A stretch of DNA of 64,000 bases, taken from NCBI RefSeq assembly GCF_034039665.1, contig NZ_CP120131.1:1846446-1910445 (forward strand), in the 5' to 3' direction. Below the pieces are notes generated by a model. That model worked only from the letters and a program-made list of their open reading frames with translations, searched no databases and had not been told where the DNA came from. The position numbers were made by a program, and so were the translations under genes. The number at the start of each line of letters is the position of its first letter. Positions within the stretch are counted from its first letter, which is position 1. Below are positions 16,267-26,947 of this stretch, in pieces. Source of the DNA: Mammaliicoccus sp. Dog046 (GTDB lineage Bacteria > Bacillota > Bacilli > Staphylococcales > Staphylococcaceae).

Positions 16267-17617
16267 ATCCAATTTGTATACGTTCTTTAGGGAAATGGAA
16301 TTTATCAGGTGTTGATTTCCCACCTAACATGACTACAAAGCATAATAATCCTACTCGCCCTATGAACATCAGCAGCATGATAACGATTTTAGAACCTAAT
16401 TGCAAATGATCGGTTATCCCCATGGATAATCCACACGTACCAAATGCTGACATGGTCTCGAAGAATATAGATAATAAATCATGCTTACCATCTTCAAATC
16501 GAACAACCATTAATACACCTACAAAAGTAATTGTTAATGCTAACGAAATAACAGCAAATGACCTTTGAATATCTAATGGATGTATTTCTCGATTAAAGGC
16601 TTTAATGGTCGTTCTACCGTTACTGAAGTTCACTAAGTATAAGATTAAAATTGTAAACGTTGTTGTTCTTATACCCCCACCTACTGAACTTGGAGATGAA
16701 CCAATAAACATTAATCCTCCTAAGAAGAAGTTCGTTGCTTCAGTGAAATGACCTAAGTCTATGGTTGATAATCCAGCACTTCGTGTAGATGATGATTGGA
16801 ACATAGCGTAAAACAAAGCTTTATGCCAAGTAACACCTTTAAATGCATTTGAAAATTCAAATAAGTAAATCACAATCGTACCTAGTAAGAACAAGAATAA
16901 ATATGTTGCACTAGCTATTTTAGTAAATAATGAAAATCTAAAATTAGGAATCGTATTACGCATATATGTTTTAACTTCTATAAGCACAGGAAAACCTATC
17001 GCCCCTAGCATAATCAACAACATGATAATGGTTTGTACAAAGTAGTCATTCGCATATGGTGCCAATGATTCACCTGTAATATCTAACCCACCATTTGTCG
17101 TTGCTGAAACAGATGCAAATATACCATAATGAATTGCTTCTTTAATAGATCCTATATCTTTATAGAAATAGAATGACAATAATATCGCACCGATAACTTC
17201 GATCATTAATATCGTTCTAACAATATCTAAGATTAATTTCACAACGCCGTTCATCGCGTTTGAATTACTATCTAACATGATTAATTGTCTTTCTCTTAAT
17301 CCTATATGCTTACCTAATATAACCCATAGCAATGTACCGATAGCCATAACACCGATACCACCGATATTTAAAATGAACAATATAATACCTTGTCCAAACA
17401 TCGTATACGTTTCACCTATCGTGACTGGTGTTAGCCCTGTAACACTCACTCCTGAGACCGCTACAAATAGTGTGTCGACTGGTGCAACTTTGACGCCTGG
17501 TTTTACCACATAAGGTAAATTTAATAATAAAAAGGCGACAATAATTGCGCCCAAATAATACAATACAATACCTTGTTGTGGAGTCATTTTTTGAAAAAAG
17601 TATTTAATAATGGACAC
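16265..17617 (-). CDS. ktrD: Ktr potassium uptake channel subunit (KtrB/KtrD type)
   Basis: This 450-residue membrane subunit belongs to the Trk/Ktr/HKT superfamily, with four membrane-pore-membrane repeats. The selectivity filter loops are visible: SGVSVTGLTPV, SATTNGGLDITG, SSSTRSAGLSTI and SAFGTCGLSMG. It imports K+ together with a cytosolic KtrA/KtrC gating subunit encoded elsewhere. The start is a GTG behind AGAGGTGA. I use the name ktrD because the neighbours (htrA-like, terC, prfC, murE) match the S. aureus ktrD locus as I remember it. The gene starts 16 bases after htrA-like, so the two are probably one transcript. Confidence 0.87.
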   Translation of the reverse strand: MSIIKYFFQKMTPQQGIVLYYLGAIIVAFLLLNLPYVVKPGVKVAPVDTLFVAVSGVSVTGLTPVTIGETYTMFGQGIILFILNIGGIGVMAIGTLLWVILGKHIGLRERQLIMLDSNSNAMNGVVKLILDIVRTILMIEVIGAILLSFYFYKDIGSIKEAIHYGIFASVSATTNGGLDITGESLAPYANDYFVQTIIMLLIMLGAIGFPVLIEVKTYMRNTIPNFRFSLFTKIASATYLFLFLLGTIVIYLFEFSNAFKGVTWHKALFYAMFQSSSTRSAGLSTIDLGHFTEATNFFLGGLMFIGSSPSSVGGGIRTTTFTILILYLVNFSNGRTTIKAFNREIHPLDIQRSFAVISLALTITFVGVLMVVRFEDGKHDLLSIFFETMSAFGTCGLSMGITDHLQLGSKIVIMLLMFIGRVGLLCFVVMLGGKSTPDKFHFPKERIQIG

Positions 17618-17633
17618 AAATTGTCACCTCTAT

Positions 17634-19340
17634 TTATTTCAATGTAAATGATTTAGTAATTTCTTTTCCATCACGAATGATTTGGAATGTTACTTCATCA
17701 CCTAGTTTATGATTATTGTATAATGCTTTACGAAACTCAAGATTGTTTTCTACTTTAGTATTGTTAATACCAACGATAATATCATTGAATTTAATACCTG
17801 CTTTATCGGCACTTCCACCTTTAGAAATAGCCATCACAGCCATACCTGACTTATATTTGTCTGGTAAATTAATCAATGACTTCTCACTATCACTTAATTT
17901 AGAGTAGTTTTGTGCCATTAAGCCTAACGAAGGACGTTTAATTTCGCCATCTTTTTCTAACTTATTAATATAATCTGATGCTTCATTAGATGGAATCGCA
18001 AAGGCCATACCTTCTACATTCGGCATATCTATCTTCAATGACACGATACCAATAAGATTACCTTGTGAATCTAATATTGGTCCTCCTGAGTTACCTGGAT
18101 TGACAGCAGCGTCAGTTTGAATCGCTTTAATCTCCCAATCATACTCGTCATCACCATCAAAATCAACAGGTACTTTTCTATTTAATCCTGATACAACACC
18201 AGTTGAAATACTGTTTTGGAATTCAGCACCTAATGGACTTCCGATTACGATTGCTGTTTCACCTAAAATCAAATTATCTGAGTCTTCAAATTTGATTGGT
18301 TTAAAATGATCATTTTTATTAAGTGGAATCGTTAATACAGCGATATCAGTCCACTTATCTGAACCAATGATTTTACCTTCAAATTTCTTTTTATTAGATG
18401 TCGTTATAATTGGTTTTTTATCATCAGAAACAACATGTGCATTTGTTACTATGTATGCTTTATTATCTTCAACTTTATAGACGACGCCAGAACCGACGCC
18501 GCTATTTTCTTCTTTTTCTTTTTGAGATGAAGCTTTTTTACTAGAGACATCAGAACCATCATGTGATACTCCTACTACTGAACGTTTAGATTTTTCAACA
18601 GCTTCCATTACATTCGTTATAGGCTTTTGGAAACCTTTTTGTGATTGCTGTTCTTCAATTGTCTTTCTACCTTCATTAGGAGGATTTACATTTTGAAAAA
18701 TACTCCAAACAAGTATAAATATCAATATAATCGCTAATATAATCGCAATTATTGGCCAATGCTTTTCAACTTTAGCTAACAATTTATTTAATATACTTTG
18801 GCTGTTTTGAGATTTTTGTTCAACATTTTCATCATGCTTAGCACCAAGTTGTTTATTTTTCTCAAATTCACTCTTCTTGTCCTGAGCATAAACTGTCTGA
18901 TTCTCTAGTTTAGGTTCTTCTTTTTGTTCTTGCTTTTGTTCTTTTTTAGCTTTTTTATATTTAATATCAGATGTTTCATCTTTAGATTGATTTTCTTGTT
19001 CAACCTTTTCATGAGGTGTATCTATATGCTCACTTTCGTTAGGCATATCAGATTGAGACGCAGATAAACTATCATCATCTAAGTCAATCGTTGGATGAGA
19101 TTGAGATGCTTCTTCTTGTTTCTTTATTTCTTCTTTAGTTAATTTTTCAATACGTGCCTTTTGCATATTTTCCTTAACACGTAATTCATTTTTCTTATGT
19201 AATTCCTGTTCATTTGCCTCTTTTATTTCATTTTCTTTTTGTTCTTGTTCAATCCTTCTTTCACGTTCTTCATTATGAAAGAATTCACGGCGTTGTCTCG
19301 CATATTCATTTCTAGGAATGACATGTTTTTTTCGTGACAT
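17634..19340 (-). CDS. HtrA-like membrane serine protease
   Basis: This 568-residue protein has a long Lys/Glu/Gln-rich cytoplasmic N-terminus (residues 1-190), a membrane helix (about 195-216), a trypsin-like protease domain and a C-terminal PDZ domain (about 465-565). The catalytic triad is H302 (TNAHVV), D332 (TDIAVL) and S418 (GNSGGP). It should face the outside and degrade or chaperone misfolded surface proteins. The S. aureus counterpart at the same locus, HtrA1, has a longer N-terminal region as I recall. GAGGAGG precedes the ATG. ktrD follows 16 bases downstream. Confidence 0.9.
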   Translation of the reverse strand: MSRKKHVIPRNEYARQRREFFHNEERERRIEQEQKENEIKEANEQELHKKNELRVKENMQKARIEKLTKEEIKKQEEASQSHPTIDLDDDSLSASQSDMPNESEHIDTPHEKVEQENQSKDETSDIKYKKAKKEQKQEQKEEPKLENQTVYAQDKKSEFEKNKQLGAKHDENVEQKSQNSQSILNKLLAKVEKHWPIIAIILAIILIFILVWSIFQNVNPPNEGRKTIEEQQSQKGFQKPITNVMEAVEKSKRSVVGVSHDGSDVSSKKASSQKEKEENSGVGSGVVYKVEDNKAYIVTNAHVVSDDKKPIITTSNKKKFEGKIIGSDKWTDIAVLTIPLNKNDHFKPIKFEDSDNLILGETAIVIGSPLGAEFQNSISTGVVSGLNRKVPVDFDGDDEYDWEIKAIQTDAAVNPGNSGGPILDSQGNLIGIVSLKIDMPNVEGMAFAIPSNEASDYINKLEKDGEIKRPSLGLMAQNYSKLSDSEKSLINLPDKYKSGMAVMAISKGGSADKAGIKFNDIIVGINNTKVENNLEFRKALYNNHKLGDEVTFQIIRDGKEITKSFTLK

Positions 19341-19540
19341 CTATTGTCCTCCTCAATCTATACACTTAATGTATCTATTATGCCATATTATATTAAAATT
19401 ATTAACCTATATCCACTGTGTCCTCCATATTATACACCTAATTTTGTTTCATTTATTGATAAAATTCATCAGTTTATTTTTAATTTATAATTAACGACTC
19501 ATTAACATTGTCTCAACAACATTTTACGGATATGAAAAAG

Positions 19541-19846
19541 ATATCGTGCGTTTCATACCTAATCGCACGATATCTCGGCACTACCCCTTAACTCTTCGTG
19601 CGATTCACACCCAATCGCACGATATCTCGATACTACCCCTTAACTCTTCGTGCGTTTCACACCTAATCGCACGATATCTCGATACTACCCCTTAACTCTT
19701 CGTGCGATTCATACCTAATCGCACGATATCTCGGTACTACCCCTTAACTCTTCGTGCGATTCATACCTAATCGCACGATATCTCGGTACTACCCCTTAAC
19801 TCTTCGTGCGATTCATACCCAATCGCACGATATCTCGGCACTACTT
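19541..19846. repeat. Tandem hairpin array, 52-bp period, six copies
   Basis: ATCGCACGA starts at 19562, 19614, 19666, 19718, 19770 and 19822, an exact 52-bp period. Each unit carries an inverted repeat of TCGTGCGATT and AATCGCACGA around a seven-base loop, then a 25-base spacer with ACTACCCCTTAACTC. Some units have one mismatch in the left arm. It lies between the 3' end of terC and the upstream side of htrA-like. A related array with another spacer is at 60019-60164. The rest of the 19341-19899 gap shows no gene. Confidence 0.95.
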
Positions 19847-19850
19847 CAAA

Positions 19851-19890
19851 TAAAAAAAGCTAGAACAACATTTTGTATGTGTTCCAGCTT
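19851..19890 (-). terminator. Terminator of terC
   Basis: A stem AAGCTGGAACACA paired with TGTTGTTCTAGCTT is followed by seven Ts on the minus strand. Confidence 0.75.
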
Positions 19891-19899
19891 AATAACTAT

Positions 19900-20709
19900 T
19901 TATTCATTTGCTTTTTTATTATTGCGAACAGAACTCAACCATCCGAACACAACAAGTATTAATAATACTGACCAGAATATTGACTGCCATAAAATGCCGT
20001 GTGGGAAGTCATGTGGTAAAACAGCAATTTCATCATGAGCAAGCACGATTACGACTAATTTAACACCAACCCAACCGACAATAGCAAAAGCTGCCGCTTC
20101 TAAGTTTGGATATTTGTTCAATAATTCTACAAAGTATGTTGCTGCGAATCTCATAATGATGACACCAATCATACCACCTACGAACATAACACCAAATTGA
20201 CCTGCATCCATTCCACCAAAATCAATTCCCATTGCTGGTAATGTTACTGCAATAGCAAAGGCAGCTAACATTGAATCGATTGCAAATGCAATATCAGCAA
20301 ATTCTACTTTCAATACTGTCATCCAGAAGCCTTTACCTTTTTTATGTTGACCTTTACGATTAAGTCCTTCATCTATTTGATCAACATCTTCATCATCTAC
20401 AACTTGATTCTCTTCATTTTTATGCTTCCTGAAGTCAATTAAGTTCTTCACAGACATGTAAATTAAGTACAATGCCCCTGCTGCTTGAATTGGCCAAAAG
20501 TTTGCTAAGAAACTGATTAAGAATAATGATAAGAAACGAAATACAAATGCACCTAACAAACCATAGAATAAAGCTTTTTTCCTTAAATCGGCAGGTAAAT
20601 GTTTTACCATAACAGCCATAACCACCGCATTATCTGCAGCTAATAAGCCTTCAAGAAAAATTAAAACAATTAATACCCAACCGTAACTCAGTAATAAACT
20701 CGGATCCAT
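19900..20709 (-). CDS. TerC family metal exporter
   Basis: This 269-residue polytopic membrane protein has the two TerC acidic motifs: FLEGLLAADNAVVMAV in helix 1 and EFADIAFAIDSMLAAF near residue 140. A charged cytoplasmic loop with RKGQHKKGKG lies between them. In Bacillus the relatives YkoY and YceF (MeeY and MeeF) export Mn2+, which supports metallation of secreted proteins. The start at 20709 is chosen for the GGAG nine bases upstream; an in-frame codon at 20778 lies within the riboswitch terminator. A yybP-ykoY riboswitch in the leader gives strong support for a manganese role. Confidence 0.9.
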   Translation of the reverse strand: MDPSLLLSYGWVLIVLIFLEGLLAADNAVVMAVMVKHLPADLRKKALFYGLLGAFVFRFLSLFLISFLANFWPIQAAGALYLIYMSVKNLIDFRKHKNEENQVVDDEDVDQIDEGLNRKGQHKKGKGFWMTVLKVEFADIAFAIDSMLAAFAIAVTLPAMGIDFGGMDAGQFGVMFVGGMIGVIIMRFAATYFVELLNKYPNLEAAAFAIVGWVGVKLVVIVLAHDEIAVLPHDFPHGILWQSIFWSVLLILVVFGWLSSVRNNKKANE

Positions 20710-20732
20710 AACGTCACACTCCATTTTAAATT

Positions 20733-20876
20733 TTAGAAAATAAAAGAGACCATGCCTAATAAAAGGCAAAGGTCTCACTTAACATTTATAGTATGTCCAT
20801 ATTACCGGAAACAAACGTTTCGTAATGACGATAATATGCTAGAATTTTGAGATTCTAAAGTTACTCCCCTTCGACA
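20733..20876 (-). promoter_or_regulatory. yybP-ykoY manganese riboswitch with terminator
   Basis: On the minus strand the leader has the hallmark 5' segment CGAAGGGGAGTA (20863-20874) and the 3' segment GAGACCTTTGCC (20765-20776), which can pair through CGAAGG and CCTTTG to close the P1 helix. The 3' segment can instead form a terminator, GAGACC-TTT-GCCT with AGGC-AT-GGTCTC, followed by TTTTATTTT. Mn2+ binding should favour P1 and read-through. This switch class senses Mn2+ and typically controls TerC/YkoY and P-type ATPase genes. TerC starts 24 bases after the T run. Confidence 0.88.
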
Positions 20877-20927
20877 AAGTCGTAGGTCTATTTAATTTTA
20901 CTTTGTCATTATACAATGTTTTCTTGA

Positions 20928-22490
20928 TTATAACAAACTAAATAATTTAATTTGTGGAAACTTATCTTCGAACCATCTTGTCGCAAATTCATTTTCGAAT
21001 AAGAATACGTATTGATCGTAACGATCTTTCACAAGGATAGATCGACTTGAATTCATATTATCTGTAATGTCTTTTTCATTTTCAATCCATCTCGCAATTT
21101 TCTTACCTACTTGTTCCATCACAATATCCACATTGTATTCATTCTTCATTCGGTGTTCGAACACTTCAAATTGTAATTGTCCTACCGCACCTAACAGTAT
21201 TTGGTTTGTATGCAATGTTTTATACAATTGAATTGCGCCTTCTTGAACCAGTTGCTCAATACCTTTATGGAAATGTTTTTGTTTCATAACATTTTTAGCA
21301 CTGACTTTCATGAAGATTTCAGGTGTAAACTGTGGCAATGTTTCAAAATGAAACTTCTGATTACCTCCAACAAGTGTATCACCTATTTGATAGTTTCCAG
21401 TATCATATAATCCAATGATATCTCCACTCACCGCATGATTCACAGTTTGTGTATCATCCGCCATAAATGATGTGGATCGTGTGATTTTTTGCTTTTTCTT
21501 ATTTCTTTGAAGTGTTACATCCATACCTCTTTCAAATGCACCACTTACGATTCTCATAAATGCAATTCTATCTCTATGACGTGGGTCCATATTCGCCTGA
21601 ATCTTAAAGATAAATCCAGAGAAGTCTTGATCGAATGGATCAACCGTTTCTCCTTCTTCTGTATTACGGCCACTTGGCATTGGCGCATAGTCTACATATG
21701 CATTTAAGAAATTTTGAACACCGAAGTTTGCTAATGCAGAACCAAAGAATACAGGTGTGAGTTCTCCAGCTAATAACATTTCTTCATCAAAAGTTTCTCC
21801 AACTTCATCAACTAACATTAATTCATCAATAGCTTGTTCAAATTGTGAATCATTTTTAATTGGATGATCTTCTTCTAATTCATAATCGTCATTTAAATGA
21901 AGTACATTTTCTTCATCTCTAAAAGGCTCAATGGTTTTATCTTTTCTATCTATAATACCAAAGAAGTTTTGACCCATACCTACTGGCCAGTTCATTGGAT
22001 ATGTTTCAATTTCTAACGTTTTCTCAATTTCTTCTAATAATTCGAATGGTTCTTTACCCATTCTGTCTAGTTTATTGATAAACGTAAAAATTGGAATACC
22101 ACGCATCTTACAAACTTTAAATAGTTTTAATGTTTGTGGCTCAATCCCTTTTGCACAGTCAATAACCATTACGGCACTATCAACGGCCATTAATGTTCTA
22201 TACGTATCTTCTGAGAAATCTTCATGTCCCGGTGTATCCAATATATTAATATTGTAGTGATCGTAATTAAATTGCATAACTGAACTTGTAACAGATATAC
22301 CACGTTCTTGTTCAACTTTCATCCAGTCACTCGTCGCAAATTTTCCTGTTTTCTTCCCTTTAACTGTACCAGCTTGTCGTATCGCACCACCAAATAGTAA
22401 TAACTTTTCAGTTAGTGTTGTTTTGCCGGCATCTGGATGGGATATTATCGCAAATGTCTTTCTACTTTCTACTTCTTGTTTAATCGTCAC
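20928..22490 (-). CDS. prfC: Peptide chain release factor 3
   Basis: This 520-residue GTPase recycles RF1/RF2 from the ribosome after peptide release. The G motifs are visible: [14 protein letters not shown] (G1, residues 16-29), [14 protein letters not shown] (G3) and NKLDRMG (G4). The domain set and length agree with RF3 and not with EF-G, which is longer. The start is a GTG behind AAGGAG. It is preceded by yueH with a 13-base gap and by murE, a conserved staphylococcal order, so murE-yueH-prfC is likely one operon. Confidence 0.95.
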   Translation of the reverse strand: MTIKQEVESRKTFAIISHPDAGKTTLTEKLLLFGGAIRQAGTVKGKKTGKFATSDWMKVEQERGISVTSSVMQFNYDHYNINILDTPGHEDFSEDTYRTLMAVDSAVMVIDCAKGIEPQTLKLFKVCKMRGIPIFTFINKLDRMGKEPFELLEEIEKTLEIETYPMNWPVGMGQNFFGIIDRKDKTIEPFRDEENVLHLNDDYELEEDHPIKNDSQFEQAIDELMLVDEVGETFDEEMLLAGELTPVFFGSALANFGVQNFLNAYVDYAPMPSGRNTEEGETVDPFDQDFSGFIFKIQANMDPRHRDRIAFMRIVSGAFERGMDVTLQRNKKKQKITRSTSFMADDTQTVNHAVSGDIIGLYDTGNYQIGDTLVGGNQKFHFETLPQFTPEIFMKVSAKNVMKQKHFHKGIEQLVQEGAIQLYKTLHTNQILLGAVGQLQFEVFEHRMKNEYNVDIVMEQVGKKIARWIENEKDITDNMNSSRSILVKDRYDQYVFLFENEFATRWFEDKFPQIKLFSLL

Positions 22491-22503
22491 GATTCATTTC
22501 TCC

Positions 22504-22743
22504 TTATAATTCAGATGTCCATTGGCTTATTCTATTCGCTAATTCATTAGCTTCATCTTCATCAAGTACATTAAATAAATGTAAGTAAAGATGTTCAATC
22601 AAAGATTCTCCATATAATTCATAATCTACTTCAATTGACCAAAATAAATCCGGAATAGATATCACAAAATATTCTTCTTTTTTATTTTCATATATATAAA
22701 CTTTACAATTTAAATTTTGAGAATGGCTTTCTCTAATCTTCAC
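22504..22743 (-). CDS. YueH-like family protein
   Basis: This protein of 79 residues has the conserved stretches [20 protein letters not shown] and [12 protein letters not shown] and the ending RISQWTSEL, the YueH family pattern. The function is unknown and it is cytoplasmic. A GTG start at 22743 is chosen because GGAGG lies eight bases upstream. The longer frame from 22767 would put this ribosome site inside the coding sequence. The gene overlaps the end of murE by 11 bases, which indicates translational coupling, and prfC follows 13 bases later. Confidence 0.8.
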   Translation of the reverse strand: MKIRESHSQNLNCKVYIYENKKEEYFVISIPDLFWSIEVDYELYGESLIEHLYLHLFNVLDEDEANELANRISQWTSEL

Positions 22744-24217
22744 TTGGCTTTCCTCCATATTTTTCATATGCTGCTTCTAAACCAATTAAATCATCTCTAT
22801 GCGGTACTTTTATGTGGCCAGGCATAATTTGATATGGTTCTCTGCCTTTTGACGCTAAAACAACCGTATCACCTGGCTCTGAAATGTCGATTGCATGTTT
22901 AATTCCTTCTGCTCTATCTTCAAATTCTACATAATTATTATGTGTCGCTCCTTTTGCTAATTCAGCAGTTAACATTTTAGGATCATCATTCGCAGGATTA
23001 TCTGGTGTGAATATCACATAATCTGCACGACAACTAATTTTACCCATTTCTGGTGTTTTCGTTAAATCTCTTTCACCAGCCATGCCAACTAAGAATATTA
23101 ATTTTTGTTTAACGAATGGCTTAACTGCATCAATAAGTTTATCCATTCCATCTGGCGTATGTGCATAGTCGATAATTAAATCTATTGGTAAATCTCTATC
23201 CAATACTTCTAATCGTCCTTCAACTGGAGGCATGTGATCAACCGCATGAATAATGCGTTCAATGTCATAACCTTGCACCCATAGACCAAGGATACTTGCT
23301 AATAAATTTAATACATTGAATTTTCCAAGGTATGGCGAGTTCACTTCATATTCACCAAAAGGCGTGTTAAGTGTAAATTGTACACCATTTATAGATTCGC
23401 GTATATTCGTCGCCATAAAATCAGCATCGTTGTCGATACCATATGTAAACACTTCAAATGGCGTTACAGGTATTAATGACGCTGTATAAGCATCGTCTGC
23501 ATTTAGAATGACATATTTATCTTTTCTGTAATCTTGCCCAAGTTGACTAAATAATAATGATTTAGCATGACCATAAGCATCCATCGTACCATGAAAATCT
23601 AAGTGATCTTGAGTTAAATTTGAAAAAATAGCAATATCAAATTCAACGCCTCTTAATCTACCTATCATTAAACCATGACTTGATACTTCAAATGTCATAC
23701 TCTTACAATCATTTTTTACAGCTTCAACGATATGTTTCGTTAGCGTAACTGTTTCTGGTGTTGTATTCACACCTTTAGTGACAGTCTCGTTGACTTGAAA
23801 ACCATTTGTCCCTAAGTATGCACTACCTTTATCAAGACCACGCGTTAAATGGTGAATCATTGTAGCAATTGTAGTCTTTCCGTTTGTTCCAGTTACACCA
23901 ATTGTTGTTAACTGTTGACTCGGAAAATCAAACAATACATGACTAAAAATACTTGCAACTTTCAAAGTATCTTTAACAACGATTAATAACACTTCTTCTG
24001 GAAGGTCGATATATTTTTCACTTACAATTACAGTACATTGTTGCTCTATAACATTAGGAATAAATTTATGACTATCTACTGTATATCCCTTAGACGCAAC
24101 AAAGATTGAACCTTGTTGAGCTGTTCTTGAATCTGTTGTAATATCAACAACATCTTGATTCACATTGCCGTATACTTGTTTAATTTTTATTTTACTTAAT
24201 AACGTATTAACATCCAT
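22733..24217 (-). CDS. murE: UDP-MurNAc-tripeptide synthetase, lysine-adding
   Basis: This 494-residue Mur ligase adds the third residue of the peptidoglycan stem peptide. The ATP-binding motif [10 protein letters not shown] is near residue 110. The specificity motif reads DNPA ([12 protein letters not shown]), as in L-lysine-type enzymes such as S. aureus MurE, and not DNPR as in diaminopimelate types. Lys-type peptidoglycan fits the staphylococcal assignment. The start at 24217 has AAGGAG at proper spacing; an upstream in-frame codon at 24241 does not. It is divergent from ugtP and heads a murE-yueH-prfC group. Confidence 0.95.
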   Translation of the reverse strand: MDVNTLLSKIKIKQVYGNVNQDVVDITTDSRTAQQGSIFVASKGYTVDSHKFIPNVIEQQCTVIVSEKYIDLPEEVLLIVVKDTLKVASIFSHVLFDFPSQQLTTIGVTGTNGKTTIATMIHHLTRGLDKGSAYLGTNGFQVNETVTKGVNTTPETVTLTKHIVEAVKNDCKSMTFEVSSHGLMIGRLRGVEFDIAIFSNLTQDHLDFHGTMDAYGHAKSLLFSQLGQDYRKDKYVILNADDAYTASLIPVTPFEVFTYGIDNDADFMATNIRESINGVQFTLNTPFGEYEVNSPYLGKFNVLNLLASILGLWVQGYDIERIIHAVDHMPPVEGRLEVLDRDLPIDLIIDYAHTPDGMDKLIDAVKPFVKQKLIFLVGMAGERDLTKTPEMGKISCRADYVIFTPDNPANDDPKMLTAELAKGATHNNYVEFEDRAEGIKHAIDISEPGDTVVLASKGREPYQIMPGHIKVPHRDDLIGLEAAYEKYGGKPSED

Positions 24218-24547
24218 CGTTATTTCTCCTTTATAATTCAATAGGTTTATTATACACGTAATTAATATGATTTTATAGCTTGGGATATATATTCAATTGC
24301 GTAACTCATTATATAACTAGTTATAAATAATTTTAGTTTCATTTATTGACATATTTGTAGATTATCACATAGAATTCATTAAGCATGCCGATTTTTTAAC
24401 ACTTGAATTAATGAAAGTGTTGAGATATTGTTGAGCAACTATAAATAATTTATGTGATTTTTGTAATTATATGCGATATCTTTTCACAAATTAAGGAAAA
24501 TGCGTTAAACTATCATAGATATTAAATACAAATACGGAGTGTGGCTA
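24218..24547. promoter_or_regulatory. Divergent promoter region murE / ugtP
   Basis: For ugtP-ltaA a -35 TTCACA at 24483-24488 and a -10 TAAACT at 24506-24511 are 17 bases apart. For murE a -10 TATAAT occurs at 24249-24254 on the minus strand, without a clear -35. No operator is recognised. Confidence 0.5.
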
Positions 24548-25723
24548 ATGGTTTCTCAAAACAAAAAATTATTGATTATTACTGGTTCTTTCGGTAACGG
24601 TCACTTACAAGTTACGAATAGTATTGTGAAACAATTTGGTGAAATGAATTTAAATCATTTAACTGTCATTGAGCATGATTTATTTTTAGAAGCGCACCCG
24701 ATTATGACTTCAATAGCGAAACAATGGTATATCAACAGTTTTAAATACTTTAGAAATATGTATAAATTTTTCTATTACAGTAGACCTGAACAAATAGATA
24801 AATGTTTCTATAAATACTATGGATTAAATAAATTATTAAACTTACTTATAAAGGAAAAGCCGGATTTAATTTTATTAACTTTCCCTACGCCTGTTGTTTC
24901 AGTACTTACTGAACAATTTAACTTAAATATACCTATTGCAACTGTCATGACCGATTATCGATTACACAAGAACTGGGTAACATCACACTCTAATAGATAT
25001 TATGTTGCAACGGAAGATTTAAAGAATGAAATCGAATCAATTGGTGTAGATAAACGTGACGTTAAAGTAACGGGTATTCCGATTTCTAAACAATTTGAAG
25101 CATCGATAGACCGTAATCAGTGGTTAATGAAGCACAAGCTAGATCCTGACAAGAAATTAATTCTTATGTCAGCTGGTGCGTTTGGTGTGTCTACTGGTTT
25201 CTCTTCAATGATAAGTCAAATCGATCAACACGCTAAACATTCACAAATTGTTATGATTTGCGGAAATAGTAAATCTTTAAAACAAGAATTACGACAACAC
25301 TTTAAAGATAATGATAATGTTCTCATTCTTGGTTATACAAAGCATATGAATGAATGGATGGCGTCAAGTCACCTAATGATTACTAAACCAGGTGGTATAA
25401 CAATATCAGAAGCCTTTTCAAGACATTTACCGCTGATATTCTTAAACCCAGCACCAGGTCAAGAATTAGAAAATGCTGTGTACTTCTCTGAAAAAGGTTA
25501 CGGAAGTATCGCGCATACACCAGAAGAAGCAACAAACAAAGTAATTTCACTTATAAACCAACCAGAAGAATTAAACGCAATGACACAACGATTAGAAGAA
25601 AACTATATTGAAAAATCAACCGAAACAATTTGTAACGACTTACTTTCATTATTAAGTGATTCACTCACTTATAATGAAGTTTACGGAAAGGTTCCAATGT
25701 ATGCCAAGTACTTCATCAGGTAA
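24548..25723 (+). CDS. ugtP: Diglucosyl diacylglycerol synthase
   Basis: This 391-residue glycosyltransferase (YpfP) adds two glucoses to diacylglycerol, making the glycolipid anchor of lipoteichoic acid. The N-terminal acceptor-side motif [15 protein letters not shown] and the C-terminal donor motif [16 protein letters not shown] with [11 protein letters not shown] mark the GT28/MurG-like fold. It is very close to S. aureus YpfP as I remember it, including [19 protein letters not shown]. The ATG at 24548 is chosen over a GTG at 24539 because GGAG lies eight bases before the ATG. It overlaps ltaA by 23 bases. Confidence 0.95.
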   Translation: MVSQNKKLLIITGSFGNGHLQVTNSIVKQFGEMNLNHLTVIEHDLFLEAHPIMTSIAKQWYINSFKYFRNMYKFFYYSRPEQIDKCFYKYYGLNKLLNLLIKEKPDLILLTFPTPVVSVLTEQFNLNIPIATVMTDYRLHKNWVTSHSNRYYVATEDLKNEIESIGVDKRDVKVTGIPISKQFEASIDRNQWLMKHKLDPDKKLILMSAGAFGVSTGFSSMISQIDQHAKHSQIVMICGNSKSLKQELRQHFKDNDNVLILGYTKHMNEWMASSHLMITKPGGITISEAFSRHLPLIFLNPAPGQELENAVYFSEKGYGSIAHTPEEATNKVISLINQPEELNAMTQRLEENYIEKSTETICNDLLSLLSDSLTYNEVYGKVPMYAKYFIR

Positions 25724-26891
25724 AACATTTTATAAAAAAGACTTTTGGATAATGCTCGTCATATTATTTATGATGGAATTTGCTAGAGGTATGTACATTT
25801 TAAGTTATTTACCTATACTACCTGCAACTACTGCAAAAGTAACTGTAGGTATTACTTCTTTAGCAATCACACTGCACTTTGTCAGTGATGCATTAACCAA
25901 TTTCGTTATCGGTTTTCTTCTAAAAAGGTTTGGTCCTACTATTATATTAACGTGTGGATTTGTGTTAGCTTTTTCTAGTTTAGCTTTAATCGTATTTTTC
26001 CCTACACCAGTCGTATTTATATTGAGCGCCATTTTACTTGGTATAGCAGTAAGCCCAATTTGGGTTATTATGCTATCAAGTGTTGATGAGGCATCCCGCG
26101 GTAAACAAATGGGATATGTATACTTCAGCTGGTTAGTCGGAATGTTATCAGGTATGATCTTCATGAATTTATTATTCAAGATACATCCTACCCGCTTCAC
26201 ATTTATGATGGCATTATGTGTACTCTTGGCATGGATACTGTTCTATTTCGTCAAAGTACAATTAACAAACTATGAGAGTAAATCTGCTAAGAAGCAACTC
26301 ACTGAAATTGTTCAAGTAACGAAAAGGCACTTACTCCTATTCCCAGGTATATTCTTACAAGGTTCGGCTATAGGTATGCTCGTGCCAATACTACCAACAT
26401 ATGCAACGAAACATATGGGCGTGTCTACATTAGAATATACGTTCATGCTGATTGTCGGTGGTATTGGATGTACAATATCCATGTTATTCTTCTCAAAATT
26501 AATGGATAAACATTCTAAAATATTTACACATTCAGTGATTTTCATTGGATTTTTAGCATATAGCTCATTTATATTTGGATTGACGTTATTAACACAATTA
26601 TTCATTGTACTTATTATTGCACTGTTCATCGGAACAATTTATGGCTTATTATTGCCAGCTTGGAATACTTTTATGGCGAGTCATATACACAATAAAGTGC
26701 AAGAAGAAACATGGGGCGTATTCAATAGTGTACAAGGATTCGGAACAATGATAGGTCCAGTATTAGGCGGACTCATTTCAGAAATATATAACGACGTGTA
26801 TTACACAATCTATGCATCAAGTATTATGTTCTTATTCTTAGCACTGTTTTACGGTTCATATTTTGTAATAAATCATAAAAAGAAAATATAA
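25701..26891 (+). CDS. ltaA: Glycolipid flippase LtaA
   Basis: This protein of about 396 residues is a twelve-helix major facilitator that moves diglucosyl diacylglycerol to the outer leaflet for LTA synthesis. Conserved segments include [13 protein letters not shown] in helix 1, [12 protein letters not shown] and the late [19 protein letters not shown]. The start at 25701 lies inside the end of ugtP behind GGAAAGG; an earlier in-frame codon has no ribosome site and would only extend into ugtP. Overlap with ugtP indicates translational coupling. A strong terminator follows. Confidence 0.94.
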   Translation: MPSTSSGKTFYKKDFWIMLVILFMMEFARGMYILSYLPILPATTAKVTVGITSLAITLHFVSDALTNFVIGFLLKRFGPTIILTCGFVLAFSSLALIVFFPTPVVFILSAILLGIAVSPIWVIMLSSVDEASRGKQMGYVYFSWLVGMLSGMIFMNLLFKIHPTRFTFMMALCVLLAWILFYFVKVQLTNYESKSAKKQLTEIVQVTKRHLLLFPGIFLQGSAIGMLVPILPTYATKHMGVSTLEYTFMLIVGGIGCTISMLFFSKLMDKHSKIFTHSVIFIGFLAYSSFIFGLTLLTQLFIVLIIALFIGTIYGLLLPAWNTFMASHIHNKVQEETWGVFNSVQGFGTMIGPVLGGLISEIYNDVYYTIYASSIMFLFLALFYGSYFVINHKKKI

Positions 26892-26894
26892 AAG

Positions 26895-26930
26895 AAACAG
26901 GCAGGACGAATATGTCCCTGCCTGTTTTTT
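26895..26930 (+). terminator. Terminator of ugtP-ltaA
   Basis: A stem AAACAGGCAGGGACA-type arm with one mismatch near the loop is followed by a TTTTTT run, directly after the ltaA stop. Confidence 0.9.
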
Positions 26931-26947
26931 CGTTTCAAATGATCGGC

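Noticed and set aside
19754-20038. Plus-strand frame over the 52-bp array and terC end
   Set aside because: It runs through the repeat, the terC terminator and antisense terC sequence, and has no start signal.
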